Below, one piece after another: positions 12,428-24,435 of a stretch of DNA of 64,000 nt. The stretch is taken from positions 38,659,081 through 38,723,080 of the forward strand of contig OX485809.1 of the NCBI GenBank assembly GCA_950295325.1, read 5' to 3'. The notes beneath the pieces are model-generated. The model made no database searches. It was not told the origin of the DNA and worked only from the letters and a program-made list of their open reading frames with translations. How positions within the stretch are numbered: position 1 is the first letter of the stretch; each line of letters starts with the position of its first letter. Position numbers and translations under genes: made by a program. Origin of the DNA: Polytrichum commune (lineage: Eukaryota > Streptophyta > Polytrichopsida > Polytrichales > Polytrichaceae).

Positions 12428-14485
12428 AACCACACTAAATGTATTTAGTGTCACTAATTCTAATTGTCTTTCTCAATACTAAGTGTAAACCCCAGTGTAG
12501 TGTCACCAACACTAAATGTTAACCCAACGTTATTTGTCATTCCTTGTAAATGTTTTGGGAATTATAGATTTACACCGTTGCAATTATTGTCACTTACCTG
12601 TGTAGTTTACTTAGTGCATTTCAAAAATGACGTGTGGCATAATATAAGGAGGGTTAAATTTTTTGACATAACATTAATAAAATAATTCCAAATAATGAAG
12701 GGTTCATTAAAAGTCGACAATCCCATTACAAGTCAGGTAAATAAGTTTGAAACGTGGGCCATTCCTCTTTGTAAAAATAAAATAGGGATTGAAAATAAGG
12801 ATCCTAGGATGTACGTTTAGTAGGATCAATTCTGTAGGCACGCCTCACTAGGGATGGATGAACAATGGATCATCGTTTGCCCAAAAATGGATGAAAGTTG
12901 TAGTGCCCGTTACTGATCATCTTTCTGCACTACCGTTTGTAAAAAAACACATAGGGTTTTGTTTCTTCCTCGAGTCCGCCCTTTTGGGCAATTTTTTTTT
13001 TGGGTTGAAGTTCTCCTTGTTGAAGCTTATGGTAACAAAGTCTAGCAAGTATGTCTTGTTGTAGTTGGTTTAGGATCTTCTTTGTAGAGTCTCCTTTGTA
13101 GTTGCTTTAGGGTCAACAACCGCGTGAAAAAATTTGTGGGCAACACGCTGGAATTTGGTGCGTTTTGGCTCGCACAAGCCGATGTCGATATGTTCCTCCA
13201 AGCTAGTGTGCATTTCGAGGGTTGGCAATTGTTAATAATAGTTGTTGCGTAAGTCATGGGTTTTGAATAACCCGATGCTCGACCGCCTTCGCACAAGCTT
13301 TTTTTCACGCCTCGACATAATGCAACTTTGTGCAATCCGTTTGCACCTCAAGTCAAGTTGGCTGCGAGAATACTTTGTCCGTCATGGTGATGGTTCAGTT
13401 GACAATATGGAAGGTTGGGTAACCCTTGCTCTTAGATCTTGACATTTGTTTTTGTTTTTGTTTTTGGTTGTAAATCGCATGTTTCTTTGGTGCATGATTA
13501 GACACTAAGTTATGGGATAGGGTTACATAGGTTTGTTTGTTTTGCATACCCTAAACCCACATGCATAGACTTGTAGGGAACCTTGATGTTTGCATAATTG
13601 CAATGGTTGCATTTATTTTTGTAATTATAGATATATATTTGGGTTTTTTTGGTTAGACTTTTATGGAATGGGTGTTGTGTTTGCTAACACACACTCACCC
13701 TTGTTGTGTTTCCATCCTAAGCCTCCTTTTTTAGTGCATGAAGGTTATGTTTTATGAGCTATAAAATTGCAGGTTTTAAAGCAGATTTTAAACTGTATTA
13801 TGCTTAGGTATCCTTGTGTTCTTCATCACTTGCAATTGTATGATATCATTCAGGTTATGGTCTTGGAATGATATGCATCATGTTATCACACTTGTTCTAT
13901 TATGATGTGGTTGATGATACAAATATTTTGCACAAGTTAGGATTTGTGTTGGTAAACACAAATCTTTCACCTGTATGATAAATTTTGCACTTAGTTTTTG
14001 CAATGGTATGTTTGCTTTATTCTTTTTTCGTTGCCATGTTTTCTCCCACCACTTTTGCATTGCATACACTTTTAGATTAATATTATTTTGATTAATATGA
14101 ATGTAAACTACATAAAATTGCAATGACACATGCAATATAAATAATGGTAGGGTGCAAAAAAAAAAACCATTTAAGAGAATTAAGTAATTATAGGGAGCTT
14201 TTAATTCTTGCCTTGGAGGTAAATGAGCCTTAAACAAATACCCCTCCACCACATGTGGTGCACCAAAACCCTATAGAATGACCTACCCAAGGTCACTTAC
14301 CAAGTGATTTTTCATCCAAATTTCAATCACCCATGACAATATTTCATCACAAGTTGTTGGCCAATGGATGAACTCATCCATCATCCATGACAACATTTGT
14401 TCCCATACTCATAAGAAGTGTCATTTGAAAAGTGACATTAAATTCCATACGACACTAAATATCATATTTAGAGTAGTACCTCATT
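12428..14485. repeat. Old dispersed repeat family D, copy 1, split by an insertion
   Basis: Bases 12428-12598 match 46857-47036 and bases 14292-14485 match 47037-47332 plus 47834-47860, so the two parts were once contiguous. The flanking ends carry tttagtgt-like stretches in inverse orientation, consistent with a MITE-like element, but exact termini are unclear. Confidence 0.6.
12599..14291. mobile_element. 1.69-kb insertion flanked by a 10-bp direct repeat
   Basis: The sequence gtcacttacc occurs at 12589-12598 and again at 14292-14301, while the related copy at 47.03 kb has the single version gtcatttact and continues straight through. This is the pattern of a target-site duplication. A 9-11 bp duplication is typical of Mutator-like elements, but I find no long terminal inverted repeats and no transposase frame. 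The inside holds only short open frames without recognisable domains. Confidence 0.5.
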
Positions 14486-15255
14486 CCCAACAGAAAAGAT
14501 AAATTTTCTGTACTTAGGATCAAAGGTACTACAAGAGTGTATATTCAAAGTTAACAAAAGGGAAATGGAATACTCTACCACTCACATTCGGCCCCTACTT
14601 CCTCTTACTGATAGCCGATGTCCAAGCACTCGCTTCACAATTTGGGCCACCTTCTTCAGCTCCTCCACCACACCGTTCCCCACCGTTCCCACCTGCATGG
14701 AATTCAACCAAAATGCACAAGAAGCAAAAGTAAAATCATCGCAAAGCATTTACACTTAATTACATCTAAACACACTTAATTAGTTGGCGTGTGTATGAAT
14801 ACTTTGTGAAAGTAGAAGGTTTTGACTAAAAATTTATAAAATAAACATACTAAAAACAAAACGTTAATTTTAGTTCCATTTTTAGAATGACAAAGACCCT
14901 TTCAATGGTAAGTCACAAAAATTATAACCTCAGTGCTAATGAGGATTTTTTAGTTTTTTTTTACTTCCAAGTTAATTACATGCATTATCGACGGTTTCGC
15001 TTTGAAAATGAAATCCCAATCAATTGCTTATGTACTCAATGGAAGTGAACATAAATATTGGATTCTGGACCTTGAAGGTGAAGTGCACCCAACATGGGAT
15101 TTGTGGAGAAGTGGCCTTCAAGAATGCAAGGGCAGTGATTTTTTCGAAGTCGGGTAGAGTGGGCAGAAGTTTTCGGTCGGGTCCAGAATATCCTGATTTC
15201 TTTGTGGGGTAGCTGCCCCTGCCCGTATATATCTACCTCCCCCAAAGGGCTCTTT

Positions 15256-15272
15256 GGGGGGGGGGGGGGGGG
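15256..15272. repeat. Poly-G run of 17
   Basis: Uninterrupted G homopolymer; its length should be treated with caution as a possible sequencing or assembly artefact. Confidence 0.85.
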
Positions 15273-15739
15273 AGATATCATCCGCCATTGTGTGGGTTAT
15301 GTATGAGAATTTAGGTGTTCACGTGTGGGTAATCAAGGAGGTTGGCTTGGTCATTCTACCTTACTTTTGATCCAGGACAAGGAGGAAGGCCATGGAGTTG
15401 GGGTTTTAGAATGCAATCAATTGCACCCATTTAGTGGCTTGTTCATCTTTCAATATAGGTGGTGCATATGGCCAATCTGATACCGTTCCATTTGTGGAAG
15501 GCACATGGTTCGGTAGCCCCAAAGAGGCCGTCTCTTGGTGGGGTCTTTAGAAAGAGGATAAGGGGATGGGACATGTGAGTGCGGAGGAGCAGAAGAAAAG
15601 TGGAACAAGAGTGTTTTACACCAACATGTGATGTTTGTTCACCAATTTTTGCTGATGCATGTGTGGACCCAAGGGACCCGGGAGGGGGGAGTAGTATGAG
15701 TGTGTGATGTTGAATTTGGTGACAAGGTGGTCAAGGAGT

Positions 15740-15960
15740 TGGGGTGGGAGGAAGAACATTACACTGCATGTCCCGAGAAGTTTGTAGGCATGGTCGGTCA
15801 AGTTCCCAATGATTCTAAATCCAGCCGGTTACACGTTGACATCTTCCAGTTTTGCTTCATTCATTTGAGGCATATTCTTCTATAGAATCCTCTAAAATGA
15901 TCGGTAAATTTCCTGAAGTCTTGAACTTCAACCGGTTCATCTGCAACTAACCACCAGTTC
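15740..15960. repeat. Dispersed repeat family E, copy 1
   Basis: Shares an ordered set of matches with about 55555-55790: gttgacatctt, a tctata..ctccctaaaatgatc-like stretch, tcctgaagtcttgaactt and aaccggtt. The sequence upstream in both copies is also similar. Neither copy has an intact reading frame; origin unknown. Confidence 0.5.
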
Positions 15961-16941
15961 TTCCCAGACATAGTCACACTGTACTACAAACACATGAGAA
16001 TGGATAATGTATGCGTTGAGGACATTGAGCTTTACGTGTGCACAATGCAATTGACTGATTCGCTCTACTACATGCGTAGCAAGTGGGATATGGAAGATGT
16101 GAAAGGTCAGACGTGTATATATTGATCGGTCTGTATGTAGTAAATGTGAAGGGTTGCCACTGATGTGAGAGGATGGATGGGTTTGAAAGGTAAATAAAGT
16201 GTGACCCAACCACTCCTGCCCTTTGTTTCACAAGGTGACCCGACAAACTGGTGCAGTGTGCTTATAGGCTGGGCCGATAAAAACGTTCCTTGGAATCTCA
16301 TTGCAACCCCAAAGGTGTTCTTCTCTTTGACCTCATCTGAGACATGCAGTTCCGCCATTGTCATTTCAGAAACACGCCTTGCAGGAAAGAAGCTCCTTCA
16401 TCTCAATGGTGTCGTGGATGAGGACATTGTGGCAGAGTGGGAATGATGCTATCATTTGCTGATGGGTCGGACATCAGAAATCACATACAGTAGCTGCTGC
16501 TGCTCAGTTGCTGGTGACATTTAATGGGGGAAATCATGCAGTTTCGAGAGTAGTCCCTTAGTGGTTGCTCAATAAAAGCACAGATGATGATGGAATCATT
16601 CACAATCACAAAGGTTATTATGAATATGGTGCTGCAATAATAACTTGCTCATCAGATCACAAGTGGCCAACTGCAATCAATTCTTTTTATGCGCACCAAA
16701 TATGAAGTCAAGGGAGATCAGTTAAGGTTGCTTTGCTCGCGTTCCGATGTGAAAATCCCTCGTTCCTCGTGCCGTGACCTGGAGGGCGAATTAATGCTTC
16801 TGACCAAGATGTTCCCAATTTCACACAAACATGAGTTGCCCATGACGATTACTTCAACAACGTAGAGCGCAGAACAAGTATCATACCTGCCAAGGAACCC
16901 TCCGTATAATTTGAAGCCGAGTCTCTCCCAGCTGTGCAAGA

Positions 16942-19704
16942 ATGGCAGGGAACAATGTGAATTGGATAGTTGTGGTAACGCTGTTGTCGTGTTACATCAT
17001 TGCATTCGGGCTTGCCATTGCGGCAGAAGAGCATCGAGCCCAGGTTCCCTTCTTCCCCCAATCCACCATATTCACAACCCCGATATTCCATTAAGGACAA
17101 GGCTCCTGTTCTCCGAATTTCGCCAAATTTGATTTCAGAGAACGTGAAACCCTAGTACGTACAGACTGTTTCTTAGTTTCATTTCTTGGTCATTAATGCT
17201 CATGGAGAATGTCAAAGCAGACTTGGACTCTTATCACAACCACATGGCAAAAAAGTTGTACTTGACGGGTCACCCAAACTGTCAGAAATAAGAACTTTAT
17301 ATGGTCAGAGTTGGGCCAGAAGATATCCACACGGTCGTCATGTTGAGAGATGATGATGCTTTCATATTAAGAAAACTTAATGCAGGAATTAACACCAATT
17401 TGTATTTTATTTTACATTTTTTGCAGGGAACCGTCACATATGTGAGCTTGAATTCTACAAGTGCAAACTCAAGCTGGGTATTTGATACCCCCACTCGGAC
17501 GATCACCAACGCAACCTACACTGGATATTACTACTGCAAATACGACTCTGACGTTTCATCGTCATATGCTGTGGCGGCCTTTGTGTTCCTTGCCATAGCC
17601 CAAGTGACTGTCATGGGCCTCACCAAGTGCCTCTGCTTCGATGGGGACCACAAGCCTGGCAGCACAAAATCTTGCGCCATTGTCTCCTTCGTTCTTCTGT
17701 GGTAAACCATCTTCCGTTCCCTGTTGTTTTACAATTCGTAAGGTTAAGAATAAAACTGAGTCCAATTCCTCATGAGGAAGCAAGGATGCATAAGGTATGT
17801 GGGCCTTCTGTGGTCACTCTTCTTAATCTGGACGATGCCTGGATTCGAGTTGTGTATGTAATGGCAAGGCGTGCAGTTCAAAAAAGGAAAGCAAAAAACA
17901 TGTGTGGTATGGTGAGATTGGATTTGGTGCTCAAGGCATAGACACCATTCTAGGTTCAACAATTGCAAGGGCATATGTGGTCATTGAAAGAGAAACACAA
18001 TTCTAACTTTGGATTTTATTTTTTAACATTTCACGTCTCCCGGGGTCTCCTTTTCTCTCCTAAAACTTGAGATGAGAATGTTTGTGAGTTGCAATGGCTA
18101 AGTGCATGAGGCAATTGTCGAGCCAATCCAACGGCTTGGGTGTGATGTGTCCACAATAGGACCACATAACTTAAATGGAGAGCCATTCTACCACCTTTCA
18201 GTGGAGGCCCATGGATGGCTCAATTTCACATTTCCTAGCTCATGGGAGTTCCCAACGCAAGAATAGGTTAATTTTGAATATGGGTGCACTAGACATAACA
18301 TTAACTCGACACTAGGAGTAATAAATGAAAGCGAGAAATAAACCAATCCTCCTATTGGTCATTAGTTTATTTCACCATATGAACCACGGGGAGAAAGGGC
18401 CACTTGCAAGTAAACTTGAACTGACATGTGGATAATTGTAGGCAACAAGTAGTAGGGAAAATGACTCCCAAATGTGTTTGTCACCATATCATCTACCTAC
18501 TTGAGAACGAAAGGGGACTGCTAAGTAAGGTAAGGGGACCCTTAAATGGACATTATTATATGTACATCCACTTCTCGTAGGATATGACACATGCAATTAG
18601 TGCAAGATGATTTAGCAAATACACATTGTGCCTGAAGCCAATTTCCTCATATTTTTGGAGCCCATACAAATATCTTGTTCAATATCCAAGTGAAGATTTT
18701 CATTCTTATTAGATGGTCATATAAGTTTGCCCCCCCTCCTCCAAATAGAATAAAAAAATGTTGACTAATGAGCCTAAAGTGGTTAGCAAAATTTTGAGCA
18801 CATAGTCCAATCTCTTTTCAAAACATGTATTTTCACTATCCGTTCTTAGACCCACATCTAACCACACACCATTCAAAAAATGGGTGTTACATTTTGGAGG
18901 TGTTGAAATAACACCACCACCTTAGGTTAGTCATTGCAACATTGTATACAAATTGTGCACACACATAAACTACAACCTTCCTGAAGAGGACTTGTCCCTT
19001 GCACTAATGCAATCACAAGTTTGCACTCGAGCCATGTGGTGGGGAATGGTTTTACTTTTCCAATGAGGTGTGCATGACACATCGATCCATTGTTGTTGCT
19101 GTTTGTTTGTTTGTTTGTTTTTTTTTTGGTTTTCTTCCGCATGGGAGAGGGGTACGAGTGCTAATGAAGGAACCGAGTTTCAATACAGGACCCCACCAAA
19201 CGATCCACTCCGCGAATTGAGCTCCGACTGATCAATCTACCTACCTGCCTGTGCAGGATATGCTTCATGATAGCTGAGATTTGCTTCTTAGCGGGGGCCA
19301 ACAAGAATTCGATCCGGTCTCGACAAAAAGAGATCGCCACCGGGAACCAGAAGATCGACCAATACTTGACGTGTGACAATCTGCACCGGGGGATCTTTGG
19401 TGCAGCGGCCGCATTCTCCTTCTTCTCCGCTCTGACGGGGGTGCTCTACTACATTTGCTTGGTGAAGAGCCGAAATGTATCCGAGTCGCGATGGCAAGCC
19501 GGCAGTGGTGCCGCGCCTGGCTCCAACAACGCCATGAATCGGCCCTTGGCGAGCCCCTACGCGCTTGGAAGCGATGACACTCGGGGACTCAATACGCAAG
19601 CCAATGACAGCTTCTATGGCACGAACCGAGGAATGGCCGGAAGCAACAAACCCCAAACTCAAATGGCCAGGATGCCTGCGCCCAGTCCTTACTCCCTCAC
19701 TTGA
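16942..19704 (+). CDS. DUF1218 family four-helix membrane protein
   Basis: Three exons, 16942-17043, 17427-17701 and 19257-19704, join across GT-AG introns (383 and 1555 bp) in phases 0 and 2 to give 274 residues. Hydrophobic helices lie at about 8-28, 81-99, 116-140 and 171-195. The second intron splits the W codon in the conserved LLWICFMIAEICFLAGA stretch of helix 3. Cysteines and the AGxNKN-type motif after helix 3 are typical of the family, and the tail (about 200-274) is a Gly/Asn/Ser-rich cytosolic extension. Plant DUF1218 proteins include the DESIGUAL/VCC and MWL groups, linked in Arabidopsis to leaf symmetry, vein patterning and lignin composition; which group this belongs to cannot be read here. 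The start is the ATG directly followed by the first helix. Intron 2 carries one arm of a dispersed repeat near 18.79 kb. Confidence 0.92.
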
Positions 19705-21241
19705 CCCTAAGTATAATTTGGTGCCTGAGGTGTCGACGTTCAGGATTGGGGAAGAGGATGGCATCCCTAGAGTATAAAAATTCGTAGCCCTCCGCCCTCA
19801 AGTGAGCCGTAGATCTCCATGATCGGAGAGCCTAGAGGAGATAGGCGTCCAAATGGTTGTGTCCGGTAAACCCCTTCGGGCCGATCTCCCGGCCCGAGGG
19901 ATTAGCTTGCGGGTCGTCCTTTGATCAGCTGCATCGACTCATTCAGAATTCTGAGGGAATCATGCATGTAAATGCACACATCTTGAACAGTCACGAAGGT
20001 GTGGTCAAGCAATTTGCCAAATGGAAGACGGAGCATCATTCAGCATCCAGTGACAGACGGCTTCAGAATCCATCGCTCTCACATGAGATCTCATGTGAAA
20101 CTCTAGAGAATCATCATTCTGGTATTCTATGTTTAATATCTCTCTGCCTACCTGGCCTAAGCTCTTGCCCAGCTGATTATTTTGATACAGGACATTACTC
20201 CAAGATTCTACACTGAGGCCTGCATAAACCAGACTTGTGTCGTTTTGAATCAAGATTCTATTCCTGGAAAGCGAACCTCTAACGAAATACCAGCCTCAAT
20301 TCAAACAGAGTGAAGTCTCTTCTGTGCTGATCAACTTCAACGTTATGCCAATCCTTGCCTAATCCCATTTCGTATGCATGTCGCTTCGTCGTAGTATCCA
20401 GACTCTACAATTATGAGAGGGACTGGCATGACGTTGAACTTCACCATTGTGTTAGATCAACTCAAAAAGCGTACAGATTATAACACAATGGAGAAGTTCT
20501 AGAAGGTAATCAGAACCTAAACCACTCCTTCACTGTGGTTCAAGCATGTAAAGAAGAAAAAGAAAAAATAACGCCCGTATCATATACCGGCATGAATGTG
20601 AATGCGTTGATCAAATGTTGATCACGATAGTTCCTGATGCAGCATGAGGTGTTATACCTCCTTTTCAATCATGTAACAAAAGTGTGCTACCCTGGGTCAT
20701 GATTTCCTTTTCCTGCTCTAACGTAATGACAGCTTTGCCCTCAAGACATTGAATACCTTATGAATATATAAGATGGACATACCCAATTCTGATAACTTTA
20801 GCAATTTCGCATAAGTGGGCTACATGTGTGATATGGGAGTGATTTTCTACAAGTTTGGAAGTTGATATCACGATGGTTAACCAAAAACAAATTCACAACT
20901 TATTTTGAAGGATAGAAATTATAGTAAAATTTCAAAGGCAAGATTCTTTTCCCAACTCATATCCACAACACAGGTTGACCTATTTCAAGTAATTGGTAGA
21001 CAAAAACTCGAGTGCAATCAATGCCCTTTTCAAGGAACCTTGCCTTTATGTCCTTTTAACTTACTTTTTGCCATCACGTTGAACTCTTCAGTGGCTATAT
21101 ATAACTCCTCTCTCACCTTGTCACTACCTATTTCCAACATTGTAGAGAATGATGATTACGTGTGTGGACCTTCATGGCTTTAGGGGACTCTATGTATTAA
21201 GATTGGAGTGGTTATCAATAATGGGTCTATCTACCATATGC
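19705..21241. other. 3' flank of the DUF1218 gene and intergenic sequence
   Basis: Begins with the probable 3' UTR. No further coding exon is supported. It holds the imperfect foldback at 20331-20443 and a short inverted repeat (ccattgtgtta ... taacacaatgg) at about 20443-20493. Confidence 0.45.
20331..20443. ncRNA. Imperfect foldback, miRNA-precursor-like
   Basis: The left arm near 20335-20354 (ttcaacgttatgccaatcc) pairs with the right arm near 20419-20438 (its inverse with one G:U and one A-C mismatch) across about 65 bases. An arm of about 20 nt and this loop size fit plant miRNA precursors, but no known miRNA is recognised. It could equally be an eroded MITE. Confidence 0.25.
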
Positions 21242-21249
21242 ATATATAC

Positions 21250-21669
21250 CAGAGCCCTACATTGGGTGCCCATACCCATGCCCATGCCCATACCCACCCA
21301 TGCCCATGGGTTTTGGGTGGGCATGGGTGCAATATTATTGTTCATGGGTGGGCATGGTTGGGCATGGCTGCGATCTTATTGTTCATGGGTGGGCATGGGT
21401 TTGATATTATAATGGGTGGGCATAGGTGGGGCACAATTACACAATCATACAAGACACATTACACAATTACACAATACACATTACACAATTTTTGAATACA
21501 TGGGCACAATTTGAATAGCATGGGTGGGCATGGGTGGGCACATGTCATGCTATGTGTGGGCATGGGTGCGCACATGTCATGCTATGGGTGGGCATGGGTG
21601 GCCATAGGTCACTACTGATGGGCATGGTCTAGGTATGGGTGCAATTAAAAAGGAAAATGTTGGGCTCTG
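21250..21669 (+). mobile_element. hAT-type MITE with G-rich internal minisatellite, copy 1
   Basis: Left terminus cagagccctacatt and right terminus aatgttgggctctg are inverted repeats. The flanks atatatac (21242-21249) and atatatac (21670-21677) are an exact 8-bp target-site duplication, the size left by hAT transposases. The 420-bp body has no coding frame and consists largely of variants of the unit gggtgggcatg plus spacers such as caatattattgttcat. An inverted arrangement of the unit (cccatgccc then gggtgggcatggg) makes a strong hairpin next to the left end. Confidence 0.88.
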
Positions 21670-21779
21670 ATATATACATACACATACATTATATATATAC
21701 ATATATACTTGAGTTGCACTAATAACAAGTCTAAGGTTCTCCTTGAGATAAGCATAACCATGCAAAAATCAAACATCTA

Positions 21780-22515
21780 TAGTAGAGGTGCCTATTCCCA
21801 ATCAGGACCTTGCCGGCAATCTATAGGGTAGCAAAATGTAGATCAAGCTAGGATTCAATTTCGATCATGTTAAGACTGAATTTCAATTAGGTCGGGAACC
21901 AATAGTTTCATGAAACATGTCCCAGTTTTGAGCTCAGGGGAGGTAGTCATTGGTTGGAGTAGCAATATACGTGCGAACAAATGATAGGGTATTTTAAAAA
22001 CATGGGGGCTAAAATTTATAAATGGACTTAAGAGTAATATAGGGTATAAAAAATGGCACTGGACATCTTTAAAGTACTATAGGGTATGGAATAATAAGTA
22101 ATTTGGAATTATAAGTAATGCAAGGCATTTTTCTATTAACCCAAAGTAGAAATTTACATAATGATAGCATGTGAAAAAAAAAGAATTGAAAGTAATACCC
22201 CCCTATAAAATAGTGGTTGTTCGCACCTATATCCTTAACTTTTTAACACACTGCCCCCCCCCCCCCGAGGTTTTGAGTCCTAAAATGAGGAGGAACGAGC
22301 GGTTATGCCAGACTCTAGACATTGGTAATATGTTTGGGCCAACTTCTGACTTCAATAATTCACAAATAATTTCAATTCAAAGAATAAAATCACCAAATAA
22401 AATTGCACAGTCCTCTTATCCCTATCTTCCTACACAGGAAAAAATTGCACCGCCTTCTACTTTTCCACATCTGACAAAGAAGCTCTTCAGTGGTCATTTA
22501 CGGGCGCCTCTACTA
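21780..22515. mobile_element. Inverted-repeat element, family F, copy 1
   Basis: Ends are tagtagaggtgcc and its inverse ggcgcctctacta. Internal segments (tattcccaat, ggcaatctatagggta, taatatgtttgg, ctatcttcctac) recur in the same order at 57438-57820. No clear target-site duplication beyond TA is seen. A 13-base C run lies at 22254-22266. No protein-coding capacity; probably a non-autonomous DNA transposon. Confidence 0.6.
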
Positions 22516-22860
22516 TAGCCCAAGCTTTGTATCTCAACAGAGGCCTCTCTGTAGGATTTGCATGCAAAAACGTATTTAAATCCTCGATCTTTCGAGCACA
22601 TTTGATATATATATATATATGACAACAAATGATAAGTCAGGCATTCAACATCTACAAATCCCCAACCTTTCTGGAAGTAAAACAAACCTGCATTAACCCT
22701 AAACCCTAAGTTTCTCTCGTCATCCCGCAAACTTATATAACCTACGCCTCATACGAAGTATGTAGCCAAGGACACGAGTATTCTTAGTTGTTCTTAGAGT
22801 TGCATGGAATCATCAATTAGGTAGTGAGTTAGAAAATAAGAACAAAGTTTGGCCCTCTAA

Positions 22861-22936
22861 TTTGAGTTGGTCTAATTCTATGTGTAATCTTGTAATGCTC
22901 GGTCCAAGATTACACATAGAATTAGACCAACTCAAA
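22861..22936. ncRNA. Perfect 32-bp hairpin with 12-nt loop
   Basis: Bases 22861-22892 are exactly complementary in inverse order to 22905-22936; the loop is taatgctcggtc. Perfect pairing over 32 bp is unusual in sequence otherwise full of eroded repeats, so the structure is either young or maintained. It could be transcribed into a small-RNA-producing hairpin or be a recent foldback of transposon origin. No promoter or known miRNA was recognised. Confidence 0.4.
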
Positions 22937-23394
22937 GATGAAGCAACACCATAATTCACATCGAGTCATCTCTCACTATTCGGAGTTCATTTGTCCTTGG
23001 GCTTATGTAAAGGAAGTCGTGCTCAAGGTCTCGTGGTTTAAGATTTCTCACCACATGGTTGGATTTCCAGACTTCAACTACTTCATTATTGTTGTGATTT
23101 ATGGAAAGAACTCACATTATGGACTACGTGTGATAATTGAAGTTAGGCCACTTACCCTAATTAAGGAAAGTGGTCAAACAGTAAACTCCTACCTTATGAG
23201 AGGTCACTTAATTAGGTGATATATATAATGGAGACATGTTCCCAAACTACTTCGTCATAAATCCAAACTTGTGAGAGTTCCATGTCTCCTTTATCTCAAC
23301 TAATCAACTAATTAACTAACTCCGATTTACGTATATCACATGCAAGCATAAGTTGTTGACCATATGATGTGCGGTCTTGAAGTCCGACCATTGA
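22937..23394. other. Intergenic sequence between the hairpin and the second hAT MITE
   Basis: Contains one open frame of 93 codons with no recognisable domain or splice context. Nothing further is supported. Confidence 0.35.
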
Positions 23395-23402
23395 CTTCTA
23401 AG

Positions 23403-23844
23403 CAGAGCCCAACATTTTCCTTTCTAATTGCACCCATACCCAGACCATGCCCATCAGCAGCGACCTATGCCCACCCATGCCCACCCATAGCATGACATGT
23501 GCGCACCCATGCCCACCCATGCCCACATATAGCATGACATGTGCCCACCCATGCCCACCCATGCTATTCAAATTGCGCCCATGTATTCAAAAATTATGTA
23601 ATGTGTATTGTGTAATTGTGTAATTGTGCCCCACCCATGCCCACCCATGCCCACCCATGCCCACCCATGAACAATAATATCGCAGCCATGCCCACCCATG
23701 CCCACCCATGAACAATAATAGCTCAGCCATGCCCACCCATGCCCGCCCATGAACAATAATATTGCACCCATGCCCACCCAAAACCCATGGGCATGGGTGG
23801 GTATGGGCATGGGCATGGGCATGGGCGCCCAATGTTGGGCTCTG
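23403..23844 (-). mobile_element. hAT-type MITE with G-rich internal minisatellite, copy 2
   Basis: Termini cagagcccaacatt and aatgttgggctctg are perfect 14-bp inverted repeats. The flanks cttctaag (23395-23402) and cttctaag (23845-23852) are an exact 8-bp target-site duplication. It is the same family as 21250-21669 but inserted in the opposite orientation, with a different number and order of the cccacccatgc units (442 bp in total). Confidence 0.9.
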
Positions 23845-24052
23845 CTTCTAAGTGGGTCAAGTTTCCAAACTTAAAAACTTCCTTGTGGGAGCATTGATGA
23901 ATGGTGCATATGTATTCCCCTTTCTTACTTACATATTGAATAGTGATACCCATGTAGTTTACAACACATGAAATATGTAGAAGGAGGATGGGTCTCTAAA
24001 TTCATGAGATCGATAGTGGGGGGCACATTCCCTATATGCAACCTCAGTCTTA

Positions 24053-24432
24053 GGGCCAGTTCACACACGTTCCAAGTCCCAAGTCCCACTCATGTTAACA
24101 AGTCCCAACATGGAGGCAAAGTCCCAACTTATGAACCTGGAGTAATTACTGAAACATGGTTAAATATCAATAAAGTAAGATCTTAATTATTTCATGCATA
24201 AATACTCATAGGACTTGGGTCGAGAGTTGGGTCTAGCTTTTTGCTCGACCAGCTCGCAAAACAAGTCCACAACCTCACCACCCAAAAGTGTTGTCATGTA
24301 GACATCCATGACATAGTTGGGACTGAAGACTCGGGACCTCATGTGCAATGGTAAGTCCCAACTTCCATGCTCTCAACGGTTGAGATTGCACAGATCGACC
24401 TCATGTGACTTGGGACCCGTGTGAACCAGCCC
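24053..24432. mobile_element. PIF/Harbinger-type MITE, family G, copy 1
   Basis: Termini gggccagttcacac and gtgtgaaccagccc are inverted repeats. Exact TTA duplications flank the element (24050-24052 and 24433-24435), as expected for PIF/Harbinger insertions. The body has aagtcccaagtccca-type subrepeats and no coding frame. Relatives are at 62697-63080 (complete) and 55260-55534 (partial). Confidence 0.85.
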
Positions 24433-24435
24433 TTA

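Larger units (their letters stand above)
14486..16941. other. Intergenic region upstream of the DUF1218 gene
   Basis: No gene is supported. It contains a 17-base G run and, at about 15740-15960, a repeat that recurs near 55.6 kb. From about 16.2 kb on the base composition is less AT-rich, as expected near a promoter. I see no convincing TATA box. Confidence 0.4.

Noticed and set aside
22695-22709. Telomere-like aaccctaaaccctaa
   Set aside because: Only two units; common in plant promoters and spacers and not evidence of a telomere or a fusion.
21250-23844. CRISPR-like array in the cccacccatgcc repeats
   Set aside because: The repeats are short and degenerate with no unique spacers, and they are bounded by transposon ends.
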